Below, piece by piece: positions 1 through 13,720 of a stretch of DNA of 64,000 bases. Both the position numbers and the translations under genes were made by a program. Every line of letters begins with the position of its first letter. The first letter of the stretch is position 1. Source of the DNA: Molossus alvarezi (taxonomy: Eukaryota > Chordata > Mammalia > Chiroptera > Molossidae). The stretch is taken from the NCBI GenBank assembly GCA_037176705.1, contig JBAWUJ010000102.1, forward strand, positions 174,339 through 238,338. Direction: 5' to 3'. Below the pieces are notes generated by a model that saw nothing but the letters and a program-made list of their open reading frames with translations, was not told where the DNA came from and made no database searches.

Positions 1-520
1 ATATTCATTCATTCCCACAGTTGTTTGACTAGAACATGTTTGTTCACAGTTTCCCTGCAAAGGTACTTAACTTCCCAGGGAAAAACATGCCACTGAGTGA
101 ATGTGGCCCCTGGCTCTCACAGAGTTTTGCCCACAATTCAGGATATCCAAGACTGCACCAGCAAGTCTTGTGTCTCTTTGTCTGGAACAAGAGAAAAAAA
201 CTTACACTGCGAAGTTTAAGTGTGATTACCCCTTTACAAAAGGACATTTCTTAAACACTTAACCAAAACAATATATGCTTTGAGGGTCCTCACGCTCTAG
301 GCTTCATGGAAGTGACTTTTGTGCCACTGAAGTGAAGAGTTCTAACACAGTTCATTTGGAATAGGTATGGTTGTATACACTCTCCTACAAACAAAGTAGA
401 GTGAAAAGTATGTCTAAGGACCTATCAAAAGTCAGGTTGCCACATTTCCTTACATCAATACTTTCCACAACTGTACTAAGAACACGTAATCTGAACAACA
501 GTACATCAGTGGTGGTTCCA

Positions 521-537
521 TTTCGTGTGAAGCGGGT
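521..537 (+). promoter_or_regulatory. CENP-B box (one per monomer)
   Basis: The 17-mer TTTCGTGTGAAGCGGGT fits NTTCGNNNNANNCGGGN at all nine essential bases (TTCG, A, CGGG) and matches 14 of 17 positions of the full mammalian consensus YTTCGTTGGAARCGGGA. CENP-B binds this site in centromeric satellites of primates and mice. The same site occurs at 2481, 4441, 6401, 8361, 10321, 12281, 14241, 16201, 18161, 20121, 22081, 24041, 26002, 27963, 31883, 40001, 41960, 43920, 52038 and 55957 (starts). A variant starts at 29923 and a damaged copy at 53997. No other match was noticed in the monomer on either strand. Binding is inferred, not shown. Confidence 0.82.
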
Positions 538-1380
538 ATAGCCCTAGAATCTTTTTCTCAATATTTGGACATTATTTGAAGAAGGTTGTCTATTGGAACA
601 CAGTTCTTTGAACAGAGAGCCACTAAACACTCAATTGGACACTGCAACCGTATTAAGGTATCCATTCTGCTCTTGAACTGAACGTTATTATATTGTTCTG
701 CACAGAAAGAACACCAGTCATGAACACTTTTGACTATGCCAGGGTATTCCCATAGGTGCTTCGGGGAAATAGTCTTGAAACAAGTGAATCCATGTCCATT
801 GTTCAAAGACTGACACTCCCTCTTTTAAATTGATCACCTTTTGGTTCTAATGGCTGGAATAAAGGGATTGAGTACTTGTCAGTTATCAAGAAATAGGCTG
901 AATTCGTCACAGGGAATTGGAAAGATAGGTTCAGGAGATTCCATTCATGAACAAGGTACAATTCCAGCATTTCACAATGATGGAAAGCGTTTACTTTGAA
1001 TTCTCAGGAGAAAACAGGTATCTACTCCTTATGTTTTTTGAGGAAATCGGTACAAACCGTGAAATGTATGATGGATCCAAGAATGACACTGATTCATTCG
1101 GTAACAACTTTAAAGAATGTGTGTAGAACTGAATAGGGTGTAGATTTGCATGACCTGAACATTGCCCTAACCAATGTGTTTGATTTCTGCAGCCCAGCCT
1201 TTGTTGGATATCAAGATGACTCATAGACACTTCCAGGCAAACAACACATATGCAGGGCTAAAAGGTAGTATGTTGAAAGGCTGCCTCATCAACTAGTACA
1301 GGTTGACTTTCCTGGTCACATAGGAAAGAAGGCAGACACCTGCATTTACTTACAACACTGTTTAACACTCCAATGTAAAG

Positions 1381-1402
1381 TATGCCCTGCACACCGGGCA
1401 TA
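1381..1402. other. Perfect 7-bp inverted repeat in each monomer
   Basis: TATGCCC and GGGCATA are separated by an 8-base spacer, so the strand can form a hairpin. It recurs in the other monomers. The diverged copies near 32.75, 44.79 and 56.83 kb change only the spacer and keep the stem. Function unknown; a DNA or RNA hairpin in a satellite is a plausible but untested role. Confidence 0.6.
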
Positions 1403-1960
1403 GTTAGTGTGTAAGTCATTGAAATGGATACCCAGGTCCACTGCACAAGTGCATTTTCTCTAGAACACTCCTCTTGTTCTCCTTCACAGAGATGTTCAAT
1501 GTGAAAAACCCTTGGTGTTGTCAGTGTCTTCCAATTCATGGATTTACTCCTTGCATGGAGACAACCAATGTTTCAACTACATCACTTTAGATGTGTTCAC
1601 TTTCACTGCGTCAAGAATGCACATGTGTGACACCAGTAGTTATCAGTCTTTCCATTGATTCAGTCTTGGCCATACGTTGGTTCACTGATCTGAGTAAGAA
1701 TCATGTAAAACCAACTGCTACAGCAGAAACCAAACGTTTTCCAAGTATCGCCTTCAAAAACGGGTTTCGATACGATCCAATCTTTGAAACCATGAACAAC
1801 ACAGAACACAAAAAGGGATAACTTTTGATTCTACACATAAGTGGGCTCTGTCCTAGTTGTTCTTCCATGATATGACTGGATCTCCCTATAAAACGAGGAG
1901 AATGAACCTTAAAGTGTTCATGTTACTCAAGATCTGTGCACTAACTTAACCCAAATGGAA

Positions 1961-3920
1961 ATATTCATTCATTCCCACAGTTGTTTGACTAGAACATGTT
2001 TGTTCACAGTTTCCCTGCAAAGGTACTTAACTTCCCAGGGAAAAACATGCCACTGAGTGAATGTGGCCCCTGGCTCTCACAGAGTTTTGCCCACAATTCA
2101 GGATATCCAAGACTGCACCAGCAAGTCTTGTGTCTCTTTGTCTGGAACAAGAGAAAAAAACTTACACTGCGAAGTTTAAGTGTGATTACCCCTTTACAAA
2201 AGGACATTTCTTAAACACTTAACCAAAACAATATATGCTTTGAGGGTCCTCACGCTCTAGGCTTCATGGAAGTGACTTTTGTGCCACTGAAGTGAAGAGT
2301 TCTAACACAGTTCATTTGGAATAGGTATGGTTGTATACACTCTCCTACAAACAAAGTAGAGTGAAAAGTATGTCTAAGGACCTATCAAAAGTCAGGTTGC
2401 CACATTTCCTTACATCAATACTTTCCACAAGTGTACTAAGAACACGTAATCTGAACAACAGTACATCAGTGGTGGTTCCATTTCGTGTGAAGCGGGTATA
2501 GCCCTAGAATCTTTTTCTCAATATTTGGACATTATTTGAAGAAGGTTGTCTATTGGAACACAGTTCTTTGAACAGAGAGCCACTAAACACTCAATTGGAC
2601 ACTGCAACCGTATTAAGGTATCCATTCTGCTCTTGAACTGAACGTTATTATATTGTTCTGCACAGAAAGAACACCAGTCATGAACACTTTTGACTATGCC
2701 AGGGTATTCCCATAGGTGCTTCGGGGAAATAGTCTTGAAACAAGTGAATCCATGTCCATTGTTCAAAGACTGACACTCCCTCTTTTAAATTGATCACCTT
2801 TTGGTTCTAATGGCTGGAATAAAGGGATTGAGTACTTGTCAGTTATCAAGAAATAGGCTGAATTCGTCACAGGGAATTGGAAAGATAGGTTCAGGAGATT
2901 CCATTCATGAACAAGGTACAATTCCAGCATTTCACAATGATGGAAAGCGTTTACTTTGAATTCTCAGGAGAAAACAGGTATCTACTCCTTATGTTTTTTG
3001 AGGAAATCGGTACAAACCGTGAAATGTATGATGGATCCAAGAATGACACTGATTCATTCGGTAACAACTTTAAAGAATGTGTGTAGAACTGAATAGGGTG
3101 TAGATTTGCATGACCTGAACATTGCCCTAACCAATGTGTTTGATTTCTGCAGCCCAGCCTTTGTTGGATATCAAGATGACTCATAGACACTTCCAGGCAA
3201 ACAACACATATGCAGGGCTAAAAGGTAGTATGTTGAAAGGCTGCCTCATCAACTAGTACAGGTTGACTTTCCTGGTCACATAGGAAAGAAGGCAGACACC
3301 TGCATTTACTTACAACACTGTTTAACACTCCAATGTAAAGTATGCCCTGCACACCGGGCATAGTTAGTGTGTAAGTCATTGAAATGGATACCCAGGTCCA
3401 CTGCACAAGTGCATTTTCTCTAGAACACTCCTCTTGTTCTCCTTCACAGAGATGTTCAATGTGAAAAACCCTTGGTGTTGTCAGTGTCTTCCAATTCATG
3501 GATTTACTCCTTGCATGGAGACAACCAATGTTTCAACTACATCACTTTAGATGTGTTCACTTTCACTGCGTCAAGAATGCACATGTGTGACACCAGTAGT
3601 TATCAGTCTTTCCATTGATTCAGTCTTGGCCATACGTTGGTTCACTGATCTGAGTAAGAATCATGTAAAACCAACTGCTACAGCAGAAACCAAACGTTTT
3701 CCAAGTATCGCCTTCAAAAACGGGTTTCGATACGATCCAATCTTTGAAACCATGAACAACACAGAACACAAAAAGGGATAACTTTTGATTCTACACATAA
3801 GTGGGCTCTGTCCTAGTTGTTCTTCCATGATATGACTGGATCTCCCTATAAAACGAGGAGAATGAACCTTAAAGTGTTCATGTTACTCAAGATCTGTGCA
3901 CTAACTTAACCCAAATGGAA
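1961..3920 (+). repeat. Satellite monomer 2
   Basis: Nearly identical to monomer 1, including its tgatct variant. The private base is G at 2431. The pair looks like a very recent tandem duplication outside the 9.8-kb higher-order pattern. Confidence 0.95.
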
Positions 3921-5880
3921 ATATTCATTCATTCCCACAGTTGTTTGACTAGAACATGTTTGTTCACAGTTTCCCTGCAAAGGTACTTAACTTCCCAGGG
4001 AAAAACATGCCACTGAGTGAATGTGGCCCCTGGCTCTCACAGAGTTTTGCCCACAATTCAGGATATCCAAGACTGCACCAGCAAGTCTTGTGTCTCTTTG
4101 TCTGGAACAAGAGAAAAAAACTTACACTGCGAAGTTTAAGTGTGATTACCCCTTTACAAAAGGACATTTCTTAAACACTTAACCAAAACAATATATGCTT
4201 TGAGGGTCCTCACGCTCTAGGCTTCATGGAAGTGACTTTTGTGCCACTGAAGTGAAGAGTTCTAACACAGTTCATTTGGAATAGGTATGGTTGTATACAC
4301 TCTCCTACAAACAAAGTAGAGTGAAAAGTATGTCTAAGGACCTATCAAAAGTCAGGTTGCCACATTTCCTTACATCAATACTTTCCACAACTGTACTAAG
4401 AACACGTAATCTGAACAACAGTACATCAGTGGTGGTTCCATTTCGTGTGAAGCGGGTATAGCCCTAGAATCTTTTTCTCAATATTTGGACATTATTTGAA
4501 GAAGGTTGTCTATTGGAACACAGTTCTTTGAACAGAGAGCCACTAAACACTCAATTGGACACTGCAACCGTATTAAGGTATCCATTCTGCTCTTGAACTG
4601 AACGTTATTATATTGTTCTGCACAGAAAGAACACCAGTCATGAACACTTTTGACTATGCCAGGGTATTCCCATAGGTGCTTCGGGGAAATAGTCTTGAAA
4701 CAAGTGAATCCATGTCCATTGTTCAAAGACTGACACTCCCTCTTTTAAATTGATCACCTTTTGGTTCTAATGGCTGGAATAAAGGGATTGAGTACTTGTC
4801 AGTTATCAAGAAATAGGCTGAATTCGTCACAGGGAATTGGAAAGATAGGTTCAGGAGATTCCATTCATGAACAAGGTACAATTCCAGCATTTCACAATGA
4901 TGGAAAGCGTTTACTTTGAATTCTCAGGAGAAAACAGGTATCTACTCCTTATGTTTTTTGAGGAAATCGGTACAAACCGTGAAATGTATGATGGATCCAA
5001 GAATGACACTGATTCATTCGGTAACAACTTTAAAGAATGTGTGTAGAACTGAATAGGGTGTAGATTTGCATGACCTGAACATTGCCCTAACCAATGTGTT
5101 TGATTTCTGCAGCCCAGCCTTTGTTGGATATCAAGATGACTCCTAGACACTTCCAGGCAAACAACACATATGCAGGGCTAAAAGGTAGTATGTTGAAAGG
5201 CTGCCTCATCAACTAGTACAGGTTGACTTTCCTGGTCACATAGGAAAGAAGGCAGACACCTGCATTTACTTACAACACTGTTTAACACTCCAATGTAAAG
5301 TATGCCCTGCACACCGGGCATAGTTAGTGTGTAAGTCATTGAAATGGATACCCAGGTCCACTGCACAAGTGCATTTTCTCTAGAACACTCCTCTTGTTCT
5401 CCTTCACAGAGATGTTCAATGTGAAAAACCCTTGGTGTTGTCAGTGTCTTCCAATTCATGGATTTACTCCTTGCATGGAGACAACCAATGTTTCAACTAC
5501 ATCACTTTAGATGTGTTCACTTTCACTGCGTCAAGAATGCACATGTGTGACACCAGTAGTTATCAGTCTTTCCATTGATTCAGTCTTGGCCATACGTTGG
5601 TTTACTGTTCTGAGTAAGAATCATGTAAAACCAACTGCTACAGCAGAAACCAAACGTTTTCCAAGTATCGCCTTCAAAAACGGGTTTCGATACGATCCAA
5701 TCTTTGAAACCATGAACAACACAGAACACAAAAAGGGATAACTTTTGATTCTACACATAAGTGGGCTCTGTCCTAGTTGTTCTTCCATGATATGACTGGA
5801 TCTCCCTATAAAACGAGGAGAATGAACCTTAAAGTGTTCATGTTACTCAAGATCTGTGCACTAACTTAACCCAAATGGAA
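3921..5880 (+). repeat. Satellite monomer 3
   Basis: Diagnostic variants are C at 5143 (tcctag instead of tcatag) and T at 5603 (tttactg instead of ttcactg). Both recur exactly 9,800 bp later in monomer 8. The first pentameric higher-order unit starts inside this copy. Confidence 0.95.
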
Positions 5881-7840
5881 ATATTCATTCATTCCCACAG
5901 TTGTTTGACTAGAACATGTTTGTTCACAGTTTCCCTGCAAAGGTACTTAACTTCCCAGGGAAAAACATGCCACTGAGTGAATGTGGCCCCTGGCTCTCAC
6001 AGAGTTTTGCCCACAATTCAGGATATCCAAGACTGCACCAGCAAGTCTTGTGTCTCTTTGTCTGGAACAAGAGAAAAAAACTTACACTGCGAAGTTTAAG
6101 TGTGATTACCCCTTTACAAAAGGACATTTCTTAAACACTTAACCAAAACAATATATGCTTTGAGGGTCCTCACGCTCTAGGCTTCATGGAAGTGACTTTT
6201 GTGCCACTGAAGTGAAGAGTTCTAACACAGTTCATTTGGAATAGGTATGGTTGTATACACTCTCCTACAAACAAAGTAGAGTGAAAAGTATGTCTAAGGA
6301 CCTATCAAAAGTCAGGTTGCCACATTTCCTTACATCAATACTTTCCACAACTGTACTAAGAACACGTAATCTGAACAACAGTACATCAGTGGTGGTTCCA
6401 TTTCGTGTGAAGCGGGTATAGCCCTAGAATCTTTTTCTCAATATTTGGACATTATTTGAAGAAGGTTGTCTATTGGAACACAGTTCTTTGAACAGAGAGC
6501 CACTAAACACTCAATTGGACACTGCAACCGTATTAAGGTATCCATTCTGCTCTTGAACTGAACGTTATTATATTGTTCTGCACAGAAAGAACACCAGTCA
6601 TGAACACTTTTGACTATGCCAGGGTATTCCCATAGGTGCTTCGGGGAAATAGTCTTGAAACAAGTGAATCCATGTCCATTGTTCAAAGACTGACACTCCC
6701 TCTTTTAAATTGATCACCTTTTGGTTCTAATGGCTGGAATAAAGGGATTGAGTACTTGTCAGTTATCAAGAAATAGGCTGAATTCGTCACAGGGAATTGG
6801 AAAGATAGGTTCAGGAGATTCCATTCATGAACAAGGTACAATTCCAGCATTTCACAATGATGGAAAGCGTTTACTTTGAATTCTCAGGAGAAAACAGGTA
6901 TCTACTCCTTATGTTTTTTGAGGAAATCGGTACAAACCGTGAAATGTATGATGGATCCAAGAATGACACTGATTCATTCGGTAACAACTTTAAAGAATGT
7001 GTGTAGAACTGAATAGGGTGTAGATTTGCATGACCTGAACATTGCCCTAACCAATGTGTTTGATTTCTGCAGCCCAGCCTTTGTTGGATATCAAGATGAC
7101 TCATAGACACTTCCAGGCAAACAACACATATGCAGGGCTAAAAGGTAGTATGTTGAAAGGCTGCCTCATCAACTAGTACAGGTTGACTTTCCTGGTCACA
7201 TAGGAAAGAAGGCAGACACCTGCATTTACTTACAACACTGTTTAACACTCCAATGTAAAGTATGCCCTGCACACCGGGCATAGTTAGTGTGTAAGTCATT
7301 GAAATGGATACCCAGGTCCACTGCACAAGTGCATTTTCTCTAGAACACTCCTCTTGTTCTCCTTCACAGAGATGTTCAATGTGAAAAACCCTTGGTGTTG
7401 TCAGTGTCTTCCAATTCATGGATTTACTCCTTGCATGGAGACAACCAATGTTTCAACTACATCACTTTAGATGTGTTCACTTTCACTGCGTCAAGAATGC
7501 ACATGTGTGACACCAGTAGTTATCAGTCTTTCCATTGATTCAGTCTTGGCCATACGTTGGTTCACTGTTCTGAGTAAGAATCATGTAAAACCAACTGCTA
7601 CAGCAGAAACCAAACGTTTTCCAAGTATCGCCTTCAAAAACGGGTTTCGATACGATCCAATCTTTGAAACCATGAACAACACAGAACACAAAAAGGGATA
7701 ACTTTTGATTCTACACATAAGTGGGCTCTGTCCTAGTTGTTCTTCCATGATATGACTGGATCTCCTTATAAAACGAGGAGAATGAACCTTAAAGTGTTCA
7801 TGTTACTCAAGATCTGTGCACTAACTTAACCCAAATGGAA
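5881..7840 (+). repeat. Satellite monomer 4
   Basis: Close to the array consensus. The private base is T at 7766 in tctccttata, just before the TATAAAA-like string. Its pentamer partner is monomer 9. Confidence 0.95.
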
Positions 7841-9800
7841 ATATTCATTCATTCCCACAGTTGTTTGACTAGAACATGTTTGTTCACAGTTTCCCTGCAA
7901 AGGTACTTAACTTCCCAGGGAAAAACATGCCACTGAGTGAATGTGGCCCCTGGCTCTCACAGAGTTTTGCCCACAATTCAGGATATCCAAGACTGCACCA
8001 GCAAGTCTTGTGTCTCTTTGTCTGGAACAAGAGAAAAAAACTTACACTGCGAAGTTTAAGTGTGATTACCCCTTTACAAAAGGACATTTCTTAAACACTT
8101 AACCAAAACAATATATGCTTTGAGGGTCCTCACGCTCTAGGCTTCATGGAAGTGACTTTTGTGCCACTGAAGTGAAGAGTTCTAACACAGTTCATTTGGA
8201 ATAGGTATGGTTGTATACACTCTCCTACAAACAAAGTAGAGTGAAAAGTATGTCTAAGGACCTATCAAAAGTCAGGTTGCCACATTTCCTTACATCAATA
8301 CTTTCCACAACTGTACTAAGAACACGTAATCTGAACAACAGTACATCAGTGGTGGTTCCATTTCGTGTGAAGCGGGTATAGCCCTAGAATCTTTTTCTCA
8401 ATATTTGGACATTATTTGAAGAAGGTTGTCTATTGGAACACAGTTCTTTGAACAGAGAGCCACTAAACACTCAATTGGACACTGCAACCGTATTAAGGTA
8501 TCCATTCTGCTCTTGAACTGAACGTTATTATATTGTTCTGCACAGAAAGAACACCAGTCATGAACACTTTTGACTATGCCAGGGTATTCCCATAGGTGCT
8601 TCGGGGAAATAGTCTTGAAACAAGTGAATCCATGTCCATTGTTCAAAGACTGACACTCCCTCTTTTAAATTGATCACCTTTTGGTTCTAATGGCTGGAAT
8701 AAAGGGATTGAGTACTTGTCAGTTATCAAGAAATAGGCTGAATTCGTCACAGGGAATTGGAAAGATAGGTTCAGGAGATTCCATTCATGAACAAGGTACA
8801 ATTCCAGCATTTCACAATGATGGAAAGCGTTTACTTTGAATTCTCAGGAGAAAACAGGTATCTACTCCTTATGTTTTTTGAGGAAATCGGTACAAACCGT
8901 GAAATGTATGATGGATCCAAGAATGACACTGATTCATTCGGTAACAACTTTAAAGAATGTGTTTAGAACTGAATAGGGTGTAGATTTGCATGACCTGAAC
9001 ATTGCCCTAACCAATGTGTTTGATTTCTGCAGCCCAGCCTTTGTTGGATATCAAGATGACTCATAGACACTTCCAGGCAAACAACACATATGCAGGGCTA
9101 AAAGGTAGTATGTTGAAAGGCTGCCTCATCAACTAGTACAGGTTGACTTTCCTGGTCACATAGGAAAGAAGGCAGACACCTGCATTTACTTACAACACTG
9201 TTTAACACTCCAATGTAAAGTATGCCCTGCACACCGGGCATAGTTAGTGTGTAAGTCATTGAAATGGATACCCAGGTCCACTGCACAAGTGCATTTTCTC
9301 TAGAACACTCCTCTTGTTCTCCTTCACAGAGATGTTCAATGTGAAAAACCCTTGGTGTTGTCAGTGTCTTCCAATTCATGGATTTACTCCTTGCATGGAG
9401 ACAACCAATGTTTCAACTACATCACTTTAGATGTGTTCACTTTCACTGCGTCAAGAATGCACATGTGTGACACCAGTAGTTATCAGTCTTTCCATTGATT
9501 CAGTCTTGGCCATACGTTGGTTCACTGTTCTGAGTAAGAATCATGTAAAACCAACTGCTACAGCAGAAACCAAACGTTTTCCAAGTATCGCCTTCAAAAA
9601 CGGGTTTCAATACGATCCAATCTTTGAAACCATGAACAACACAGAACACAAAAAGGGATAACTTTTGATTCTACACATAAGTGGGCTCTGTCCTAGTTGT
9701 TCTTCCATGATATGACTGGATCTCCCTATAAAACGAGGAGAATGAACCTTAAAGTGTTCATGTTACTCAAGATCTGTGCACTAACTTAACCCAAATGGAA
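7841..9800 (+). repeat. Satellite monomer 5
   Basis: Diagnostic variants are T at 8963 (gtttag) and A at 9609 (gggtttcaa). Both recur at +9,800 bp in monomer 10. Confidence 0.95.
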
Positions 9801-11760
9801 ATATTCATTCATTCCCACAGTTGTTTGACTAGAACATGTTTGTTCACAGTTTCCCTGCAAAGGTACTTAACTTCCCAGGGAAAAACATGCCACTGAGTGA
9901 ATGTGGCCCCTGGCTCTCACAGAGTTTTGCCCACAATTCAGGATATCCAAGACTGCACCAGCAAGTCTTGTGTCTCTTTGTCTGGAACAAGAGAAAAAAA
10001 CTTACACTGCGAAGTTTAAGTGTGATTACCCCTTTACAAAAGGACATTTCTTAAACACTTAACCAAAACAATATATGCTTTGAGGGTCCTCACGCTCTAG
10101 GCTTCATGGAAGTGACTTTTGTGCCACTGAAGTGAAGAGTTCTAACACAGTTCATTTGGAATAGGTATGGTTGTATACACTCTCCTACAAACAAAGTAGA
10201 GTGAAAAGTATGTCTAAGGACCTATCAAAAGTCAGGTTGCCACATTTCCTTACATCAATACTTTCCACAACTGTACTAAGAACACGTAATCTGAACAACA
10301 GTACATCAGTGGTGGTTCCATTTCGTGTGAAGCGGGTATAGCCCTAGAATCTTTTTCTCAATATTTGGACATTATTTGAAGAAGGTTGTCTATTGGAACA
10401 CAGTTCTTTGAACAGAGAGCCACTAAACACTCAATTGGACACTGCAACCGTATTAAGGTATCCATTCTGCTCTTGAACTGAACGTTATTATATTGTTCTG
10501 CACAGAAAGAACACCAGTCATGAACACTTTTGACTATGCCAGGGTATTCCCATAGGTGCTTCGGGGAAATAGTCTTGAAACAAGTGAATCCATGTCCATT
10601 GTTCAAAGACTGACACTCCCTCTTTTAAATTGATCACCTTTTGGTTCTAATGGCTGGAATAAAGGGATTGAGTACTTGTCAGTTATCAAGAAATAGGCTG
10701 AATTCGTCACAGGGAATTGGAAAGATAGGTTCAGGAGATTCCATTCATGAACAAGGTACAATTCCAGCATTTCACAATGATGGAAAGCGTTTACTTTGAA
10801 TTCTCAGGAGAAAACAGGTATCTACTCCTTATGTTTTTTGAGGAAATCGGTACAAACCGTGAAATGTAGGATGGATCCAAGAATGACACTGATTCATTCG
10901 GTAACAACTTTAAAGAATGTGTGTAGAACTGAATAGGGTGTAGATTTGCATGACCTGAACATTGCCCTAACCAATGTGTTTGATTTCTGCAGCCCAGCCT
11001 TTGTTGGATATCAAGATGACTCATAGACACTTCCAGGCAAACAACACATATGCAGGGCTAAAAGGTAGTATGTTGAAAGGCTGCCTCATCAACTAGTACA
11101 GGTTGACTTTCCTGGTCACATAGGAAAGAAGGCAGACACCTGCATTTACTTACAACACTGTTTAACACTCCAATGTAAAGTATGCCCTGCACACCGGGCA
11201 TAGTTAGTGTGTAAGTCATTGAAATGGATACCCAGGTCCACTGCACAAGTGCATTTTCTCTAGAACACTCCTCTTGTTCTCCTTCACAGAGATGTTCAAT
11301 GTGAAAAACCCTTGGTGTTGTCAGTGTCTTCCAATTCATGGATTTACTCCTTGCATGGAGACAACCAATGTTTCAACTACATCACTTTAGATGTGTTCAC
11401 TTTCACTGCGTCAAGAATGCACATGTGTGACACCAGTAGTTATCAGTCTTTCCATTGATTCAGTCTTGGCCATACGTTGGTTTACTGTTCTGAGTAAGAA
11501 TCATGTAAAACCAACTGCTACAGCAGAAACCAAACGTTTTCCAAGTATCGCCTTCAAAAACGGGTTTCGATACGATCCAATCTTTGAAACCATGAACAAC
11601 ACAGAACACAAAAAGGGATAACTTTTGATTCTACACATAAGTGGGCTCTGTCCTAGTTGTTCTTCCATGATATGACTGGATCTCCCTATAAAACGAGGAG
11701 AATGAACCTTAAAGTGTTCATGTTACTCAAGATCTGTGCACTAACTTAACCCAAATGGAA
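9801..11760 (+). repeat. Satellite monomer 6
   Basis: Diagnostic T at 11483 is shared at +9,800 bp with monomer 11. It also carries tgtagg at about 10869, which monomer 11 lacks; the neighbouring monomer 7 has it. This indicates local exchange between adjacent copies. Confidence 0.95.
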
Positions 11761-13720
11761 ATATTCATTCATTCCCACAGTTGTTTGACTAGAACATGTT
11801 TGTTCACAGTTTCCCTGCAAAGGTACTTAACTTCCCAGGGAAAAACATGCCACTGAGTGAATGTGGCCCCTGGCTCTCACAGAGTTTTGCCCACAATTCA
11901 GGATATCCAAGACTGCACCAGCAAGTCTTGTGTCTCTTTGTCTGGAACAAGAGAAAAAAACTTACACTGCGAAGTTTAAGTGTGATTACCCCTTTACAAA
12001 AGGACATTTCTTAAACACTTAACCAAAACAATATATGCTTTGAGGGTCCTCACGCTCTAGGCTTCATGGAAGTGACTTTTGTGCCACTGAAGTGAAGAGT
12101 TCTAACACAGTTCATTTGGAATAGGTATGGTTGTATACACTCTCCTACAAACAAAGTAGAGTGAAAAGTATGTCTAAGGACCTATCAAAAGTCAGGTTGC
12201 CACATTTCCTTACATCAATACTTTCCACAACTGTACTAAGAACACGTAATCTGAACAACAGTACATCAGTGGTGGTTCCATTTCGTGTGAAGCGGGTATA
12301 GCCCTAGAATCTTTTTCTCAATATTTGGACATTATTTGAAGAAGGTTGTCTATTGGAACACAGTTCTTTGAACAGAGAGCCACTAAACACTCAATTGGAC
12401 ACTGCAACCGTATTAAGGTATCCATTCTGCTCTTGAACTGAACGTTATTATATTGTTCTGCACAGAAAGAACACCAGTCATGAACACTTTTGACTATGCC
12501 AGGGTATTCCCATAGGTGCTTCGGGGAAATAGTCTTGAAACAAGTGAATCCATGTCCATTGTTCAAAGACTGACACTCCCTCTTTTAAATTGATCACCTT
12601 TTGGTTCTAATGGCTGGAATAAAGGGATTGAGTACTTGTCAGTTATCAAGAAATAGGCTGAATTCGTCACAGGGAATTGGAAAGATAGGTTCAGGAGATT
12701 CCATTCATGAACAAGGTACAATTCCAGCATTTCACAATGATGGAAAGCGTTTACTTTGAATTCTCAGGAGAAAACAGGTATCTACTCCTTATGTTTTTTG
12801 AGGAAATCGGTACAAACCGTGAAATGTAGGATGGATCCAAGAATGACACTGATTCATTCGGTAACAACTTTAAAGAATGTGTGTAGAACTGAATAGGGTG
12901 TAGATTTGCATGACCTGAACATTGCCCTAACCAATGTGTTTGATTTCTGCAGCCCAGCCTTTGTTGGATATCAAGATGACTCCTAGACACTTCCAGGCAA
13001 ACAACACATATGCAGGGCTAAAAGGTAGTATGTTGAAAGGCTGCCTCATCAACTAGTACAGGTTGACTTTCCTGGTCACATAGGAAAGAAGGCAGACACC
13101 TGCATTTACTTACAACACTGTTTAACACTCCAATGTAAAGTATGCCCTGCACACCGGGCATAGTTAGTGTGTAAGTCATTGAAATGGATACCCAGGTCCA
13201 CTGCACAAGTGCATTTTCTCTAGAACACTCCTCTTGTTCTCCTTCACAGAGATGTTCAATGTGAAAAACCCTTGGTGTTGTCAGTGTCTTCCAATTCATG
13301 GATTTACTCCTTGCATGGAGACAACCAATGTTTCAACTACATCACTTTAGATGTGTTCACTTTCACTGCGTCAAGAATGCACATGTGTGACACCAGTAGT
13401 TATCAGTCTTTCCATTGATTCAGTCTTGGCCATACGTTGGTTCACTGTTCTGAGTAAGAATCATGTAAAACCAACTGCTACAGCAGAAACCAAACTTTTT
13501 CCAAGTATCGCCTTCAAAAACGGGCTTCAATACGATCCAATCTTTGAAACCATGAACAACACAGAACACAAAAAGGGATAACTTTTGATTCAACACGTAA
13601 GTGGGCTCTGTCCTAGTTGTTCTTCCATGATATGACTGGATCTCCCTATAAAACGAGGAGAATGAACCTTAAAGTGTTCATGTTACTCAAGATCTGTGCA
13701 CTAACTTAACCCAAATGGAA
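11761..13720 (+). repeat. Satellite monomer 7
   Basis: The most marked pentamer member: G at 12829, C at 12983, T at 13496, cgggcttcaa at 13521 and caacacgtaa at 13591. All recur at +9,800 bp in monomer 12. Confidence 0.95.

Larger units (their letters stand above)
1..1960 (+). repeat. Satellite monomer 1 (reference phase)
   Basis: Monomers are numbered here from the sequence atattcattc. Landmarks in this copy are the CENP-B box at 521-537, a 7-bp inverted repeat at 1381-1402 and a TATAAAA string at 1887-1893. It carries tgatct at about 1687 where most copies read tgttct. It differs from monomer 2 at one base that I could find (C at 471, G at 2431). Confidence 0.95.

Noticed and set aside
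33..48. p53 half-site or steroid-receptor element in gaacatgtttgttc
   Set aside because: The first ten bases fit RRRCATGYYY, but only one half-site is present, and the hormone-element spacing is 4 instead of 3. Such short matches are expected by chance.
1887..1893. TATA box for a satellite transcript
   Set aside because: TATAAAA is present once per monomer, but there is no supporting start site, gene or second promoter element. AT-rich DNA gives such strings by chance.
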